From Arthrobacter sp. B6 (GTDB lineage: Bacteria > Actinomycetota > Actinomycetes > Actinomycetales > Micrococcaceae): a DNA stretch of 64,000 nt. Shown here piece by piece: positions 51,719 through 60,392 of this stretch (position 1 is its first letter; every line of letters begins with the position of its first letter). The notes beneath the pieces were generated by a model. It made no database searches, had not been told where the DNA came from, and saw only the letters and a program-made list of their open reading frames with translations. Location: positions 224,420 to 288,419 of the forward strand of contig NZ_KV467168.1 of assembly GCF_001663775.1 (NCBI RefSeq), written 5' to 3'. Both the position numbers and the translations under genes were made by a program.

Positions 51719-53101
51719 ATGCCCAATGCATCAACCGACGCCACGGCGAAAAAGACGCAACGCCGCGTCGCCTTCGCCACCATCGTCGGAACCACCATCG
51801 AGTGGTACGACTTCTTCATCTACGCCACCGCCGCAGGACTCGTCTTTGCCCAAGTCTTCTTTGCCCCCGCGGGTGAGTCGATCGGGCTTCTGCTGGCATT
51901 CGCATCCGTGGGGATAAGCTTCCTCTTCCGGCCGCTCGGAGCCTTCCTCGCCGGACACTTTGGCGACCGCATCGGCCGACGGCCAATGCTGGTCCTAACA
52001 CTCATCCTGATGGGAGCCGCCACCACACTCATCGGAATCCTGCCAACTTACGAAACTGCAGGAATCCTGGCCCCCGTCATGTTGCTGCTGCTCAGGATCC
52101 TCCAAGGCATCTCAGCAGGCGGCGAATGGGGAGGCGCAGTCCTCATGGCCGTCGAGCACGCCCCAAGGGACCACCGCGGCCGCGCCGGAGCCTTCCCCCA
52201 ACTCGGAGTACCGCTGGGCATGCTCCTGGCCTCCGGAGTCACAGCCGTTATGACCGGATGGGTCTCCCCCGGAACAGCCTTCATCGAATGGGGCTGGCGC
52301 GTGCCCTTCCTGCTCAGCATCGTGCTGATCGGCGTCGGATACATGGTCCGGCGCGCAGTCGACGAATCCCCCGTGTTCCAGGAAATCGCCACCAAAAAGC
52401 AACAGACGAAAGTCCCGGCCGCCGAACTGTTCCGCAAACACTGGCTGCTGGTCCTACTCGCCGCACTCGTCTTCGCGGGAAACAACGCAGCCGGCTACAT
52501 GGCCACCGGAGGATTCATCCCCAGCTACGCCACAAGCCAGGTAGGCCTGGACCGCACCGACGTACTCCTTGCCATCACCTTCGCCGCCGCCATGTGGTTC
52601 CTCTTCACGCTTCTGTCCGGCTACCTCGCGGACAAAATCGGGCGCAAACGGACCTACCTAATCGGCTTCGCCTCCCAGACACTCATGGTCTTCCCACTGT
52701 TCTGGCTCATCGACAGCGGGTCGCTGCCCCTGCTCTACCTCTCCCTTGGCCTGTTCACCATCGGGCTCGGACTCAGCTACGGACCCCAGGCAGCCTGGTA
52801 CAGCGAAATCTTCCCGGCCTCAGTTCGCTTTTCCGGCGTTTCTATCTCCTACGCCATCGGCGCCATCCTAGGCGGGGCGTTCGCACCGACCATCGCCCAG
52901 GCACTCATACAGTCCACCGGGAGCAGCGCCTCAGTTTCCCTTTATCTGCTCGGCATGACCCTACTATCTGTAATCGCCGTCCTAATCCTGCGGGACCGGC
53001 CAGGTATCGACCTCTCCATCAACAACCAAGCCGAACAGGAAGTCGGAGCCACAATCTTCGATAAGCGCAGAGAACCAGCCTACGAAAAAGCGACCGTCTA
53101 G
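51719..53101 (+). CDS. MFS transporter (metabolite:H+ symporter family)
   Basis: 460 residues, twelve membrane segments. Signatures of the MHS group (ProP, ShiA): GTTIEWYDFFIYATAAGLVF at the start, GHFGDRIGRRPML between helices 2 and 3, RILQGISAGGEWGGAVLM, and GYLADKIGRKRTYLIG in the second half. Members import organic acids, aromatic acids or betaines with protons. It is last in the P450 operon and likely brings in the substrate of the P450. A strong hairpin follows. Confidence 0.92.
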   Translation: MPNASTDATAKKTQRRVAFATIVGTTIEWYDFFIYATAAGLVFAQVFFAPAGESIGLLLAFASVGISFLFRPLGAFLAGHFGDRIGRRPMLVLTLILMGAATTLIGILPTYETAGILAPVMLLLLRILQGISAGGEWGGAVLMAVEHAPRDHRGRAGAFPQLGVPLGMLLASGVTAVMTGWVSPGTAFIEWGWRVPFLLSIVLIGVGYMVRRAVDESPVFQEIATKKQQTKVPAAELFRKHWLLVLLAALVFAGNNAAGYMATGGFIPSYATSQVGLDRTDVLLAITFAAAMWFLFTLLSGYLADKIGRKRTYLIGFASQTLMVFPLFWLIDSGSLPLLYLSLGLFTIGLGLSYGPQAAWYSEIFPASVRFSGVSISYAIGAILGGAFAPTIAQALIQSTGSSASVSLYLLGMTLLSVIAVLILRDRPGIDLSINNQAEQEVGATIFDKRREPAYEKATV

Positions 53102-53121
53102 CAGGACTACGAACAGAAAGG

Positions 53122-53160
53122 CCCTGCGGGCTCTTGTCATCCTCACGAGAGCCCGCAGGG
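53122..53160 (+). terminator. Hairpin ending the P450 operon
   Basis: CCCTGCGGGCTCT and AGAGCCCGCAGGG form a perfect 13-bp stem with a 13-base loop, 21 bases past the MFS stop; no long T-run. Confidence 0.7.
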
Positions 53161-53162
53161 TC

Positions 53163-53769
53163 CAGCTGTTTGTGATGTCCCAAGGGACCAAAGCGCGCGC
53201 CCGGCGCCGGCAGCATGCTCACGTACGCCCGGCGCAGCCAACTCGAAGAGTTCCGAGAAAACGCACTCGTGTGGTCCTATCCGCAGCCGGTTACCAAGAG
53301 GGGCGGCCAATCCCCCAGAACCAGTAGGGCCTCAGGCCGTCTCTTTGCTGATCCCAGCTTTAGCGTTCCCAGTGGGGCTTGACTGTGGAGAGTGTCAGCC
53401 TAGTACTTCGGTGATAGAAGGGCCCGATACTGAGTACGCTCCGAGCGGCGCCATGGACCCATGCATGGTAAGCGGAGCCGGCTGTTAGTGCCGTCCATCC
53501 GTACTTTCGGTGATCCAACCGTCACAATGGGGCCCAGAAATCCCTTCTCTCGAGGCGAACCAGACGTAAGTGTGGACAGTAATGATGAAACCCCCTTTCT
53601 GACAGATTCTGAGCAGCAAAATGGCGAGTGCCGCGCTCCCCAACCCGGGAGCGCTGCAGGCGCCGATCTGCAGCAAAGATCCTCCAAAAGCAGATCAAAC
53701 GCCGCCCCCGCCTCATGTGAAGAAACGCCGGTTATGGGCAGCGGGATGTTATAGCGTGGTGGTCGCTGT
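53163..53769. other. Non-coding gap of about 600 bases
   Basis: Open frames exist on both strands (for example plus 53461-53754, minus 53400-53801), but none resembles a known family or has a ribosome site. I see no repeat or RNA gene in it. Confidence 0.4.
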
Positions 53770-54216
53770 TCAGTGAAGGGGATGATGTGCTGCGCGTTCA
53801 TTAGCTCGCAACCGGGCTATCAGCGTGGAAGCAAGCAGCGCCGTCATTAGCTCCAGGCCGATGACGGCCAACAGATTCCCGACCCCGTCAGCCACCGACT
53901 CGAGATCCCCGGAGGTGTCGTGATGCGCGTGGCCTCGCGCTGTACCGCCCATCAGAAGCAGCCCATGGAGGGCAACCATGAAAAGCCCGCAGCCCATTAC
54001 ACGTTGGAGCGCGGCCACTTGGCTTTCACGCCAAATATGGACGGCGCAAGGCATACAGACAGCCGCCAGGACCATCATTAACGCACCCAACCAAGCGCCG
54101 TGCTGATTCTGGAGGGCAAGCCACAGGTGAACGCCACTGGAAGCTGCAACAACGCCCGCGCACAGTCGGGCATGGAGAACAGGCCCGCCGGTTCCAGCCC
54201 GTCCTGTCAATAACAT
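53770..54216 (-). CDS. Small four-helix membrane protein
   Basis: About 148 residues from ATG 54216 (GTG 54255 also possible). Four hydrophobic segments: VLHARLCAGVVAASSGVHLW, GAWLGALMMVLAAVCMPCAV, MGCGLFMVALHGLLLMGG, and GNLLAVIGLELMTALLASTL, with a His-rich loop RGHAHHD. The start overlaps the last codons of the copper amine oxidase, so it is likely made from the same message. I do not recognise the family. The His/Cys-containing segments next to a copper enzyme raise the idea of a metal-handling role, which is speculation. Confidence 0.6.
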   Translation of the reverse strand: MLLTGRAGTGGPVLHARLCAGVVAASSGVHLWLALQNQHGAWLGALMMVLAAVCMPCAVHIWRESQVAALQRVMGCGLFMVALHGLLLMGGTARGHAHHDTSGDLESVADGVGNLLAVIGLELMTALLASTLIARLRANERAAHHPLH

Positions 54217-54226
54217 GGCGGAAGCC

Positions 54227-56170
54227 TTAGCTGTGGCAATGGCTGCCGGAGACACTGTCCTCACGGCAGCCACTAACCGAGGTTGAACCTGCGACAGGAG
54301 GCACGTCCAGGACCGGGCTGCGGTCGAAGAAGCCCTCAGGCCGCAGCTTGAAGCCCACGGTGTCCACCGGCATGATGGGCCAGTCCTCAAGGCGCGGGAA
54401 GTGGGTGAGGCCGAAGGTGTGCCAGACCACGATGTCCTGGCCGTCGATGTCCCGGTCCTGAGCTACGTATTCGGGCAGGCCTGCTCCGCCGGAGTGCTGG
54501 TTGACGAAGTCGCCGGTGGGGTATAGCTCGTTTTCCGCGTAGCGCGTGACCCAGAGGTCCTTCGTGGCGAAGGCGGCACGGGCGGCGATGGAGGATCCGG
54601 GGTCGGCCAGCAGCGTGGGCTGGTTTTGGGCGTGGAGCTTGTAGCCGACGGGCTCGCCGAGCCGGTTGCGGGATTCGGGGTTGGAGATGATCCAGGTCCG
54701 GCCCCTCCGGGCGTCGGCCTCACGGACCCCGTCGGATTCGCGGGTGAGTACCGTGCGCTTGCGGGAGAAGGCGTTGCCGCGCTCGTTGCCCGGACCCATG
54801 GGCTGGCGGACGACGTCTTCCTCTTCGACCCTGTTGGTGAACCCGTCAATGGCCATGTCCAGGCGGGCGCTGAAGAGGTGCTGGTGGTAGGGGGCGCCCA
54901 AACCGGGGGCGAGCTGGGAGATGTTGTCCGAGCCGCCTTCGGGGAAGGCAGAGGTGAAGACGACGCCGGTGGCCTTGGCTTCGAATTCGATGGTGCCGTC
55001 CAGGTAGAGGTACCAGTAGAAGCCGTAGTCGTAGTTGCCGATGGCGGTGAAGAAGGAGATCACCAGGCGGCGGTTGCGGCGGGTGTAGTTGATGCCGGAC
55101 CACAGGTCGGAGTGCTTGGCCAGGATGCCCCAGTCCTCCTCATGCATGCAGATGCCGTTCCGGATCTCCCTCGGGTTGCCGAAGGCGTCCGAGACCACTG
55201 GGCTCAGGTAGGTGATCTCGCCCAGGCAGTCGCAGCCGAGCTCCAGGGAGTTGGCGTACTGGCCCACCAGGTACTCGCCGGTGTCGAAGTAGTTCTGCCA
55301 GGACCGGACGGGCGAGGGGTCCCCGTACGGGACCACCATCTCGGCGATGGAGGCACGGTTGATGATGGGCCGCAGCCGGTCCCCGTCCCGGAAGGCGAGG
55401 TTGTGCAGGACAACCCCTTCGCGGACATCAAACCCGACGTCCACGCTCCACTTCTCCCACTCCACGTGATTGCCGCCGGTGACAGTGAAGCTTGGCCCCT
55501 CCGGCTGGGTGATGCTGATGGGCTTCTGTGTGGTCCGCAGCGGCCCGGTCAGTTCCGGATCGGTGTAGTTGCCGTGCTCGGCCGGGATCGGCATGGGACC
55601 GAGGTCCAGCACCTGGGTGACTTCCTTGTTGACCACGTCCACATAGGCCACGAGCCCGTCCACCGGATGCGCCCAGGCGCTGTCCTCCGGAAATTCCTGG
55701 ACGAATGCCAGACCACGCAGGATGCGGCGCCCCTTTTCTTCGGCGTACTCGAATACGCCAGCCGAAAGCGGCGCAACCCGTACTCTGGCGACGTCCAGGT
55801 CACGTGCGGCGAGGGCGGCGAGCCAACGCTCGTCCGTGGAAAGAAGAATCTCCACCAGCTCAAACTCTTCCTCAAGCACCGGCAGTTCGCCGGTGACTGT
55901 GGTGTCCAGTTCAGTGACGGAGAGGACGTGCCCGCGTGTCAGGGACACAACGGCGTCCACGGGCGCCGCGCCGGAGACGTCATGGATGAAGACCCGAAAC
56001 CGGCGGTCCTGTCCCTCCTGGCCGCGTGAAGGATCCAAAAGCCCAAGATAGGCAATCCGCTTCTCTGGGCCAAGAAGGCCGCTTGAACCCAGCAGGGACT
56101 GGACCGCAGTGATTTCGTCGGGGCTGGCCAACGGGTGGACAGAAGCTGCCTGCAGCACGGGAGTAATCAT
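54227..56170 (-). CDS. Copper-containing primary-amine oxidase
   Basis: 647 residues, no signal peptide. The topaquinone precursor is Tyr380 in AIGNYDYG; the catalytic base is Asp296 (NYFDTGEYL). Copper ligands are His429 and His431 (PYHQHLF) and His590 ([10 protein letters not shown]). All positions are two less than in Arthrobacter globiformis phenylethylamine oxidase, a close structural relative. The enzyme oxidises primary amines such as phenylethylamine, tyramine, histamine or tryptamine to aldehydes with release of ammonia and peroxide. It is divergent from an aldehyde dehydrogenase and permease and sits near an iac-like cluster, which favours an aryl-alkylamine. Confidence 0.95.
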   Translation of the reverse strand: MITPVLQAASVHPLASPDEITAVQSLLGSSGLLGPEKRIAYLGLLDPSRGQEGQDRRFRVFIHDVSGAAPVDAVVSLTRGHVLSVTELDTTVTGELPVLEEEFELVEILLSTDERWLAALAARDLDVARVRVAPLSAGVFEYAEEKGRRILRGLAFVQEFPEDSAWAHPVDGLVAYVDVVNKEVTQVLDLGPMPIPAEHGNYTDPELTGPLRTTQKPISITQPEGPSFTVTGGNHVEWEKWSVDVGFDVREGVVLHNLAFRDGDRLRPIINRASIAEMVVPYGDPSPVRSWQNYFDTGEYLVGQYANSLELGCDCLGEITYLSPVVSDAFGNPREIRNGICMHEEDWGILAKHSDLWSGINYTRRNRRLVISFFTAIGNYDYGFYWYLYLDGTIEFEAKATGVVFTSAFPEGGSDNISQLAPGLGAPYHQHLFSARLDMAIDGFTNRVEEEDVVRQPMGPGNERGNAFSRKRTVLTRESDGVREADARRGRTWIISNPESRNRLGEPVGYKLHAQNQPTLLADPGSSIAARAAFATKDLWVTRYAENELYPTGDFVNQHSGGAGLPEYVAQDRDIDGQDIVVWHTFGLTHFPRLEDWPIMPVDTVGFKLRPEGFFDRSPVLDVPPVAGSTSVSGCREDSVSGSHCHS

Positions 56171-56232
56171 GGGTCCTCATTCGCGTGAAAGGTGGGAATG
56201 TGTTTTTCTATGACTGTAGAGATTACGCCATT

Positions 56233-56346
56233 GTGATCACGGCCACAAGGCCGGAGCGGACACAAAAGTTTTTTTCGCCAATTGTGGAAAAAAGCATGAC
56301 AAGGGCGGGAAACGCCGTCTACTGTGTGTTGTGTCACACGTCATGC
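56233..56346. promoter_or_regulatory. Divergent promoter region of the amine oxidase and aldehyde dehydrogenase
   Basis: The 283 bases between the two starts are A/T-richer than their surroundings. They hold a palindrome GTGATCAC (56233-56240) and an inverted pair GCATGAC (56294-56300) / GTCATGC (56340-56346). They may bind the TetR protein encoded at 59702 or another regulator. No clear -35/-10 pair is claimed. Confidence 0.35.
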
Positions 56347-56453
56347 AAGCAGATGAGCCATGACGGCAAGAGCTTCCTCCACCACGACCGAGCCGCACGT
56401 GCACCTCATGCCGCCCCTCGGTCCCTGTGAATCCACCCAGCAAAAGGAGCACG

Positions 56454-57866
56454 ATGAACATCAGCACTGCCCCCGGTACCGCGGAACGAGCATCATCGCC
56501 GGCAAGATCAAGGACAATCTTTGACCCGGCGACCGGCGAGCCGGTGGGGGACGCCCCGGTGCATACCGTCAGCGACCTTGAAGCCGCGGTCGAAGGCGCC
56601 GCTGCGGCACAACCGGAGTGGGCCGCCTTGGGCCACGAGGCGAGGTCCGCCGCACTCATGAAGGCCGCCGACGCCGTCGAACGCTCTGCCGAAGAGCTTG
56701 CCCACCTGCTATCCCGGGAGCAGGGCAAGCCGCTCAACGGCCCAAATGCCCGGTTCGAGGTCAGCGCATGCGGCGCGTGGCTTCGCGCCACGGCCGCTAC
56801 CCCGCTCAACCCCGAGACAGTGGTCGATGACGGGGAAACCCGTGCAGAACTCCACTATCGGCCCATCGGGATCGTTGGTGCCATTGGTCCCTGGAACTGG
56901 CCGATGCTGATCACCATTTGGCAGATCGCCCCCGCCCTGCGCATGGGTAACGCGGTCGTGGTCAAACCGTCCGAATACACGCCGTTGTCTGTGCTGGCCC
57001 TGATCAAGGTCATCAACGAGCAACTGCCCGAAGGCCTGCTATCGGTGGTCAGCGGGGGCCGTGACGTCGGTGCCCGGTTGGTCGAACATCCCGCGATCGG
57101 AAAGGTCATGTTCACCGGCTCCACCGCCACCGGCAAGGCGATCATCAGGTCCTCCGCGGCGACCGTCAAGCGGCTGACCCTTGAACTGGGTGGCAACGAC
57201 GCCGGGATTGTCCTGCCCGACGCCGATCCCAAGGCCATCGCCGAAGGTTTGTTCTGGGGCGCGTTCATCAATACCGGGCAGACCTGCGCCGCACTGAAGC
57301 GCCTCTACGTGCACGACGACATCTACGACGCCGTCTGTAGCGAGCTGACCGCCTTTGCGGCAGCCATGCCAATGGGCGTCGGTCTTGATGAAAACAACGT
57401 ATTGGGTCCGCTGCAGAACCGGCAGCAGTTCGACATCGTCGCCCGGCTGGTGGAGGCAGCGAAGGAATCCGGCGCCCGCGTTCTGCTCGGCGGAAACCCG
57501 GACACCGATCAGCCCGGCAACTTCTATCCCACCACCCTCGTGGCCGACATCGACAATGACAACCCCCTCGTCGCTGAAGAGCAGTTTGGCCCAGCCTTGC
57601 CGATCATCCGCTACAGCTCCGTTGACGAGGCCGTTGCCAAGGCAAATGGGCTCGACGTCGGACTGGGCGCCTCAGTCTGGTCCGCTGACCCCGCCGCAGC
57701 CCGCGAAGTCGCATCACGCATCCAGGCAGGAACTGTATGGATCAACGCCCACGGAATGGTCAACCCCTTGATTCCTTTCGGAGGATCCAAGCAGTCGGGT
57801 TACGGCCTTGAATTCGGCGTTGAAGGACTCAAAGCCCTTGGCATTCCCCAAGTAATCAACGGCTAA
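56454..57866 (+). CDS. Aldehyde dehydrogenase (NAD)
   Basis: About 470 residues from ATG 56454, which follows AGGAG; an in-frame ATG at 56427 is less likely. GPWNWPMLITIWQIAPAL, MFTGSTATGKAIIRS, LTLELGGNDAGIVLPDAD (catalytic Glu) and FINTGQTCAALKRLYV (catalytic Cys) are all intact. It would oxidise the aldehyde made by the amine oxidase to a carboxylic acid, for example indole-3-acetaldehyde to indole-3-acetate. A truncated relative lies at 47330-47610. It is followed by an amino-acid/amine permease gene. Confidence 0.93.
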   Translation: MNISTAPGTAERASSPARSRTIFDPATGEPVGDAPVHTVSDLEAAVEGAAAAQPEWAALGHEARSAALMKAADAVERSAEELAHLLSREQGKPLNGPNARFEVSACGAWLRATAATPLNPETVVDDGETRAELHYRPIGIVGAIGPWNWPMLITIWQIAPALRMGNAVVVKPSEYTPLSVLALIKVINEQLPEGLLSVVSGGRDVGARLVEHPAIGKVMFTGSTATGKAIIRSSAATVKRLTLELGGNDAGIVLPDADPKAIAEGLFWGAFINTGQTCAALKRLYVHDDIYDAVCSELTAFAAAMPMGVGLDENNVLGPLQNRQQFDIVARLVEAAKESGARVLLGGNPDTDQPGNFYPTTLVADIDNDNPLVAEEQFGPALPIIRYSSVDEAVAKANGLDVGLGASVWSADPAAAREVASRIQAGTVWINAHGMVNPLIPFGGSKQSGYGLEFGVEGLKALGIPQVING

Positions 57867-57957
57867 GACCCACGTTTGACTGGCGGTTTGCCCCACGGGG
57901 TAAACATGCACTCCTAAGCAACTCCCCTGCACCCCGCACCACCTTTCGGAGGCTGAA

Positions 57958-59505
57958 ATGTCCCAACACTACCCAGAATCCACCGTTGTCGCTGACCCGC
58001 CGGGCCTAAGTCGGCGCACGCTCGGAGTACCCGCGCTTGTCTTTATGACCATCGCCGCTTCGGCTCCCCTGACTGTCGTCGCCGGAGGCTACCCCAGCAA
58101 CTTCGCCGTGAACGGCGTGATAGGCGTACCACTGTCGTTCATTGTGCTGGGTGTGGTCCTTACCCTGTTCACGGCCGGCTACGCCGCCATGAGCACAAAA
58201 ATCCGAAACGCCGGCGCCTTTTACGCATATATCGCCCAAGGGCTGGGAAAGAGAACGGGCGTTGCCTCCTCGTTCCTTGCCCTCACTGCCTACAACAGCA
58301 TCCAAGTGGCAGTCTATGGTCTCTTCGGGTTCGCCTCGGCAGCGTTCATCAACGCCAAGACAGGCTCGGATATCCCCTGGTGGGCAACGGCCGGCGTCGC
58401 CTTCCTGGTTGTAGGATGGCTCGGCGTCAACAAAGTGGACCTCTCTGTCCGTGTCGTAGCGGTAATGGTCGGACTGGAATTTCTGGCAGTCATCATCTTT
58501 GACGTGGCCGCCTTCGTTGTTCAGCCCGAAGGAGTATCGACAGCAGGGCTGCTGCCGGGCGACCTCTTCACCGCCGGCGTTGGGGGCGTACTGGCCTTCA
58601 GCATCGCCTCGTTCATGGGTTTTGAATCCGCGGCCATCTACAGCGAGGAGACGAAAAACCCCACCCGCTCCATAGCCAGAGCCACCTACATCTCCGTCGC
58701 TGTCATCGCAGCCTTCTACGCTTTCTCTGCCTGGGCCATGACGATCGGGACCGGTCCGAGCCAGATTGTTGCAGCTTCACGGGAAATGGGACCCGAACTC
58801 ATGTTCGCCTTCATCGGGCAAAATGTCGGCACGATCATGGCCGACATAGCCCAAGTACTCTTCCTGACAAGCCTCTTTGCAGCTCTGCTTGCCTTCCACA
58901 ACGCTGTGGCCCGATACGTTTTCTCCCTGGCCCGGGAAAGTGTCCTTCCCCAACGGCTCGCTTACGTCAACGGTCGCACGCATGCCCCGGTGGCCGGCTC
59001 ACTCACCCAATCCGCCATAGCCCTGATTGCCATACTGATCTTCGCCGTCGCGGGCACGGGCTCCGAACTCGGCCCGCTCTTCCCCGTCCTGACGCTCTTC
59101 ACGTGGCTTTCAAATACAGCCGCCCTCGGACTGGTGTTTCTCATGGTTCTGGTTTCCCTCTCCGTCTGGGGCTACTTCCGTACCGACCATCACGGGCACT
59201 CACTCTGGACCCGCCTCATAGCCCCATTGCTCAGCGCCCTGGCACTGGGACTCGTCTGCGTACTCATCTTCGTAAACTTTGACGTACTCATCGGCTCCTC
59301 AGGCTCCTCACCTCTTTCCTGGATCCTCCCTGCCATCGCCCTGCTACCGGGCGCCGCAGGACTGTGGTGGGGCCACCACCTCAAGACCAAGGCACCCGCA
59401 GTCTTTGACGGCATCGGACACGGCAGCGAAGGTGTCTCTGGCCAAGAACACCCTTCCGGCCAGCGAGCATCAGATAGCGAGGTCCTGGGGGTCAACCAGA
59501 CATAG
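57958..59505 (+). CDS. APC-superfamily amino acid/amine permease
   Basis: 515 residues, twelve membrane segments. FMTIAASAPLTVVAGGYPSN lies in helix 1 with the unwound substrate site, KIRNAGAFYAYIAQGLGK follows, and FMGFESAAIYSEETKNPTRS is the conserved loop after helix 6. The C-terminal 40 residues are polar. It belongs to the APC group that imports amino acids or biogenic amines. Between aldehyde dehydrogenase and regulator, opposite an amine oxidase, it probably takes up the amine. Start follows GGAGG; a terminator follows. Confidence 0.92.
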   Translation: MSQHYPESTVVADPPGLSRRTLGVPALVFMTIAASAPLTVVAGGYPSNFAVNGVIGVPLSFIVLGVVLTLFTAGYAAMSTKIRNAGAFYAYIAQGLGKRTGVASSFLALTAYNSIQVAVYGLFGFASAAFINAKTGSDIPWWATAGVAFLVVGWLGVNKVDLSVRVVAVMVGLEFLAVIIFDVAAFVVQPEGVSTAGLLPGDLFTAGVGGVLAFSIASFMGFESAAIYSEETKNPTRSIARATYISVAVIAAFYAFSAWAMTIGTGPSQIVAASREMGPELMFAFIGQNVGTIMADIAQVLFLTSLFAALLAFHNAVARYVFSLARESVLPQRLAYVNGRTHAPVAGSLTQSAIALIAILIFAVAGTGSELGPLFPVLTLFTWLSNTAALGLVFLMVLVSLSVWGYFRTDHHGHSLWTRLIAPLLSALALGLVCVLIFVNFDVLIGSSGSSPLSWILPAIALLPGAAGLWWGHHLKTKAPAVFDGIGHGSEGVSGQEHPSGQRASDSEVLGVNQT

Positions 59506-59522
59506 CCAACAGATGCATGCTT

Positions 59523-59560
59523 GGCACCCTCGGCACCCTCACCGGACGGCCGAGGGTGCC
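59523..59560 (+). terminator. Intrinsic terminator after the permease gene
   Basis: GGCACCCTCGG pairs with CCGAGGGTGCC (11 bp, 16-base loop), followed by GTTCCTTTT. It ends the aldehyde dehydrogenase-permease transcript. Confidence 0.8.
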
Positions 59561-59615
59561 GTTCCTTTTCGCACTTTCTGTCCACCCTCCAGCAACGGCC
59601 ATCCCAACACCTGGC

Positions 59616-59683
59616 TAACTCGGCGATCCCGTGAGGCGCGGGGGCACCGTCGAGTTACGCTAAATGGAGTCCGCACGTCGGAC
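59616..59683. promoter_or_regulatory. Palindromes upstream of the TetR gene
   Basis: TAACTCG (59616-59622) and CGAGTTA (59651-59657) form an inverted repeat. GTCCG-CACGT-CGGAC (59669-59683) is a 15-base palindrome 19 bases before the TetR start. The second has the size and place of an autoregulatory TetR operator. Confidence 0.5.
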
Positions 59684-59701
59684 GGAGTAAAAGGAGTATT
59701 G

Positions 59702-60295
59702 GTGCCAAAAGTTGTTGATCACGATCAGCGGAGAGTGGAGCTGGTGGGCGCCACATGGAGGCTCATCGCCCGCGACGGCCTCGAGGGCGCAACCATGCGG
59801 GAAATCGCCGCAGAGGCAGGATTCGCCAATGGCGCCTTGAAACCCTACTTTGGCAGCAAAGAGCAACTGCTCACCTTCGCTTTCGAGCATGTGTTTAACG
59901 AGACGAACAAAAGAATAGACAATGCCACCGGGAGCAAGAAGGGCTTGGCTGCTCTGCGGCTGTTCTGTCACGAGGTACTCCCGCTGGATGAGGAAAAACG
60001 GAGCGAAGCCCGGATCGTCATAGCGTTCTGGCAACGCGCCCTGGTCGATGAGTCCAAATCCGCGTTGCATGAACAATCCATGGAACAGTGGCGCAAAAGG
60101 ATACTCGTCCACCTTCGGGACGCCCGGGCGGCTGGGGAAACGCTCCCTCTAATAAGCGATGACGACTTCGCCGGGATCCTGATGAACATGCTTCTCGGCG
60201 CGCAAACAAGCGCTGCCCTCGCCCCTGGCACCAGTACCCCGGCCCAGCTCATTTCCCACCTGGAAGCTCTGCTCCGGCTCATACACAACCCATAG
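59702..60295 (+). CDS. TetR-family transcriptional regulator
   Basis: 197 residues from GTG 59702, with AGGAG seven bases before; a much longer frame from 59279 overlaps the permease gene and is rejected. The helix-turn-helix is ATMREIAAEAGFANGALKPYFG, a BetI-like form, and the C-terminal ligand domain ends LISHLEALLRLIHNP. BetI-like regulators often sense amines or aldehydes, which fits control of the amine oxidase, aldehyde dehydrogenase and permease. Palindromes upstream suggest autoregulation. Confidence 0.88.
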   Translation: MPKVVDHDQRRVELVGATWRLIARDGLEGATMREIAAEAGFANGALKPYFGSKEQLLTFAFEHVFNETNKRIDNATGSKKGLAALRLFCHEVLPLDEEKRSEARIVIAFWQRALVDESKSALHEQSMEQWRKRILVHLRDARAAGETLPLISDDDFAGILMNMLLGAQTSAALAPGTSTPAQLISHLEALLRLIHNP

Positions 60296-60392
60296 TTGTC
60301 CCGACCGACTCATTTTCGACGACCTGGGGGGCCGAGAGCACCCGCCATCATATGTCCCTCCGCTGTTACCCTGCTCGGGATCCTGGGTTTGC

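Noticed and set aside
59279-60295. A 338-residue version of the TetR protein
   Set aside because: The first 140 residues overlap the permease gene and its terminator and lack any fold; GTG 59702 has a proper ribosome site.
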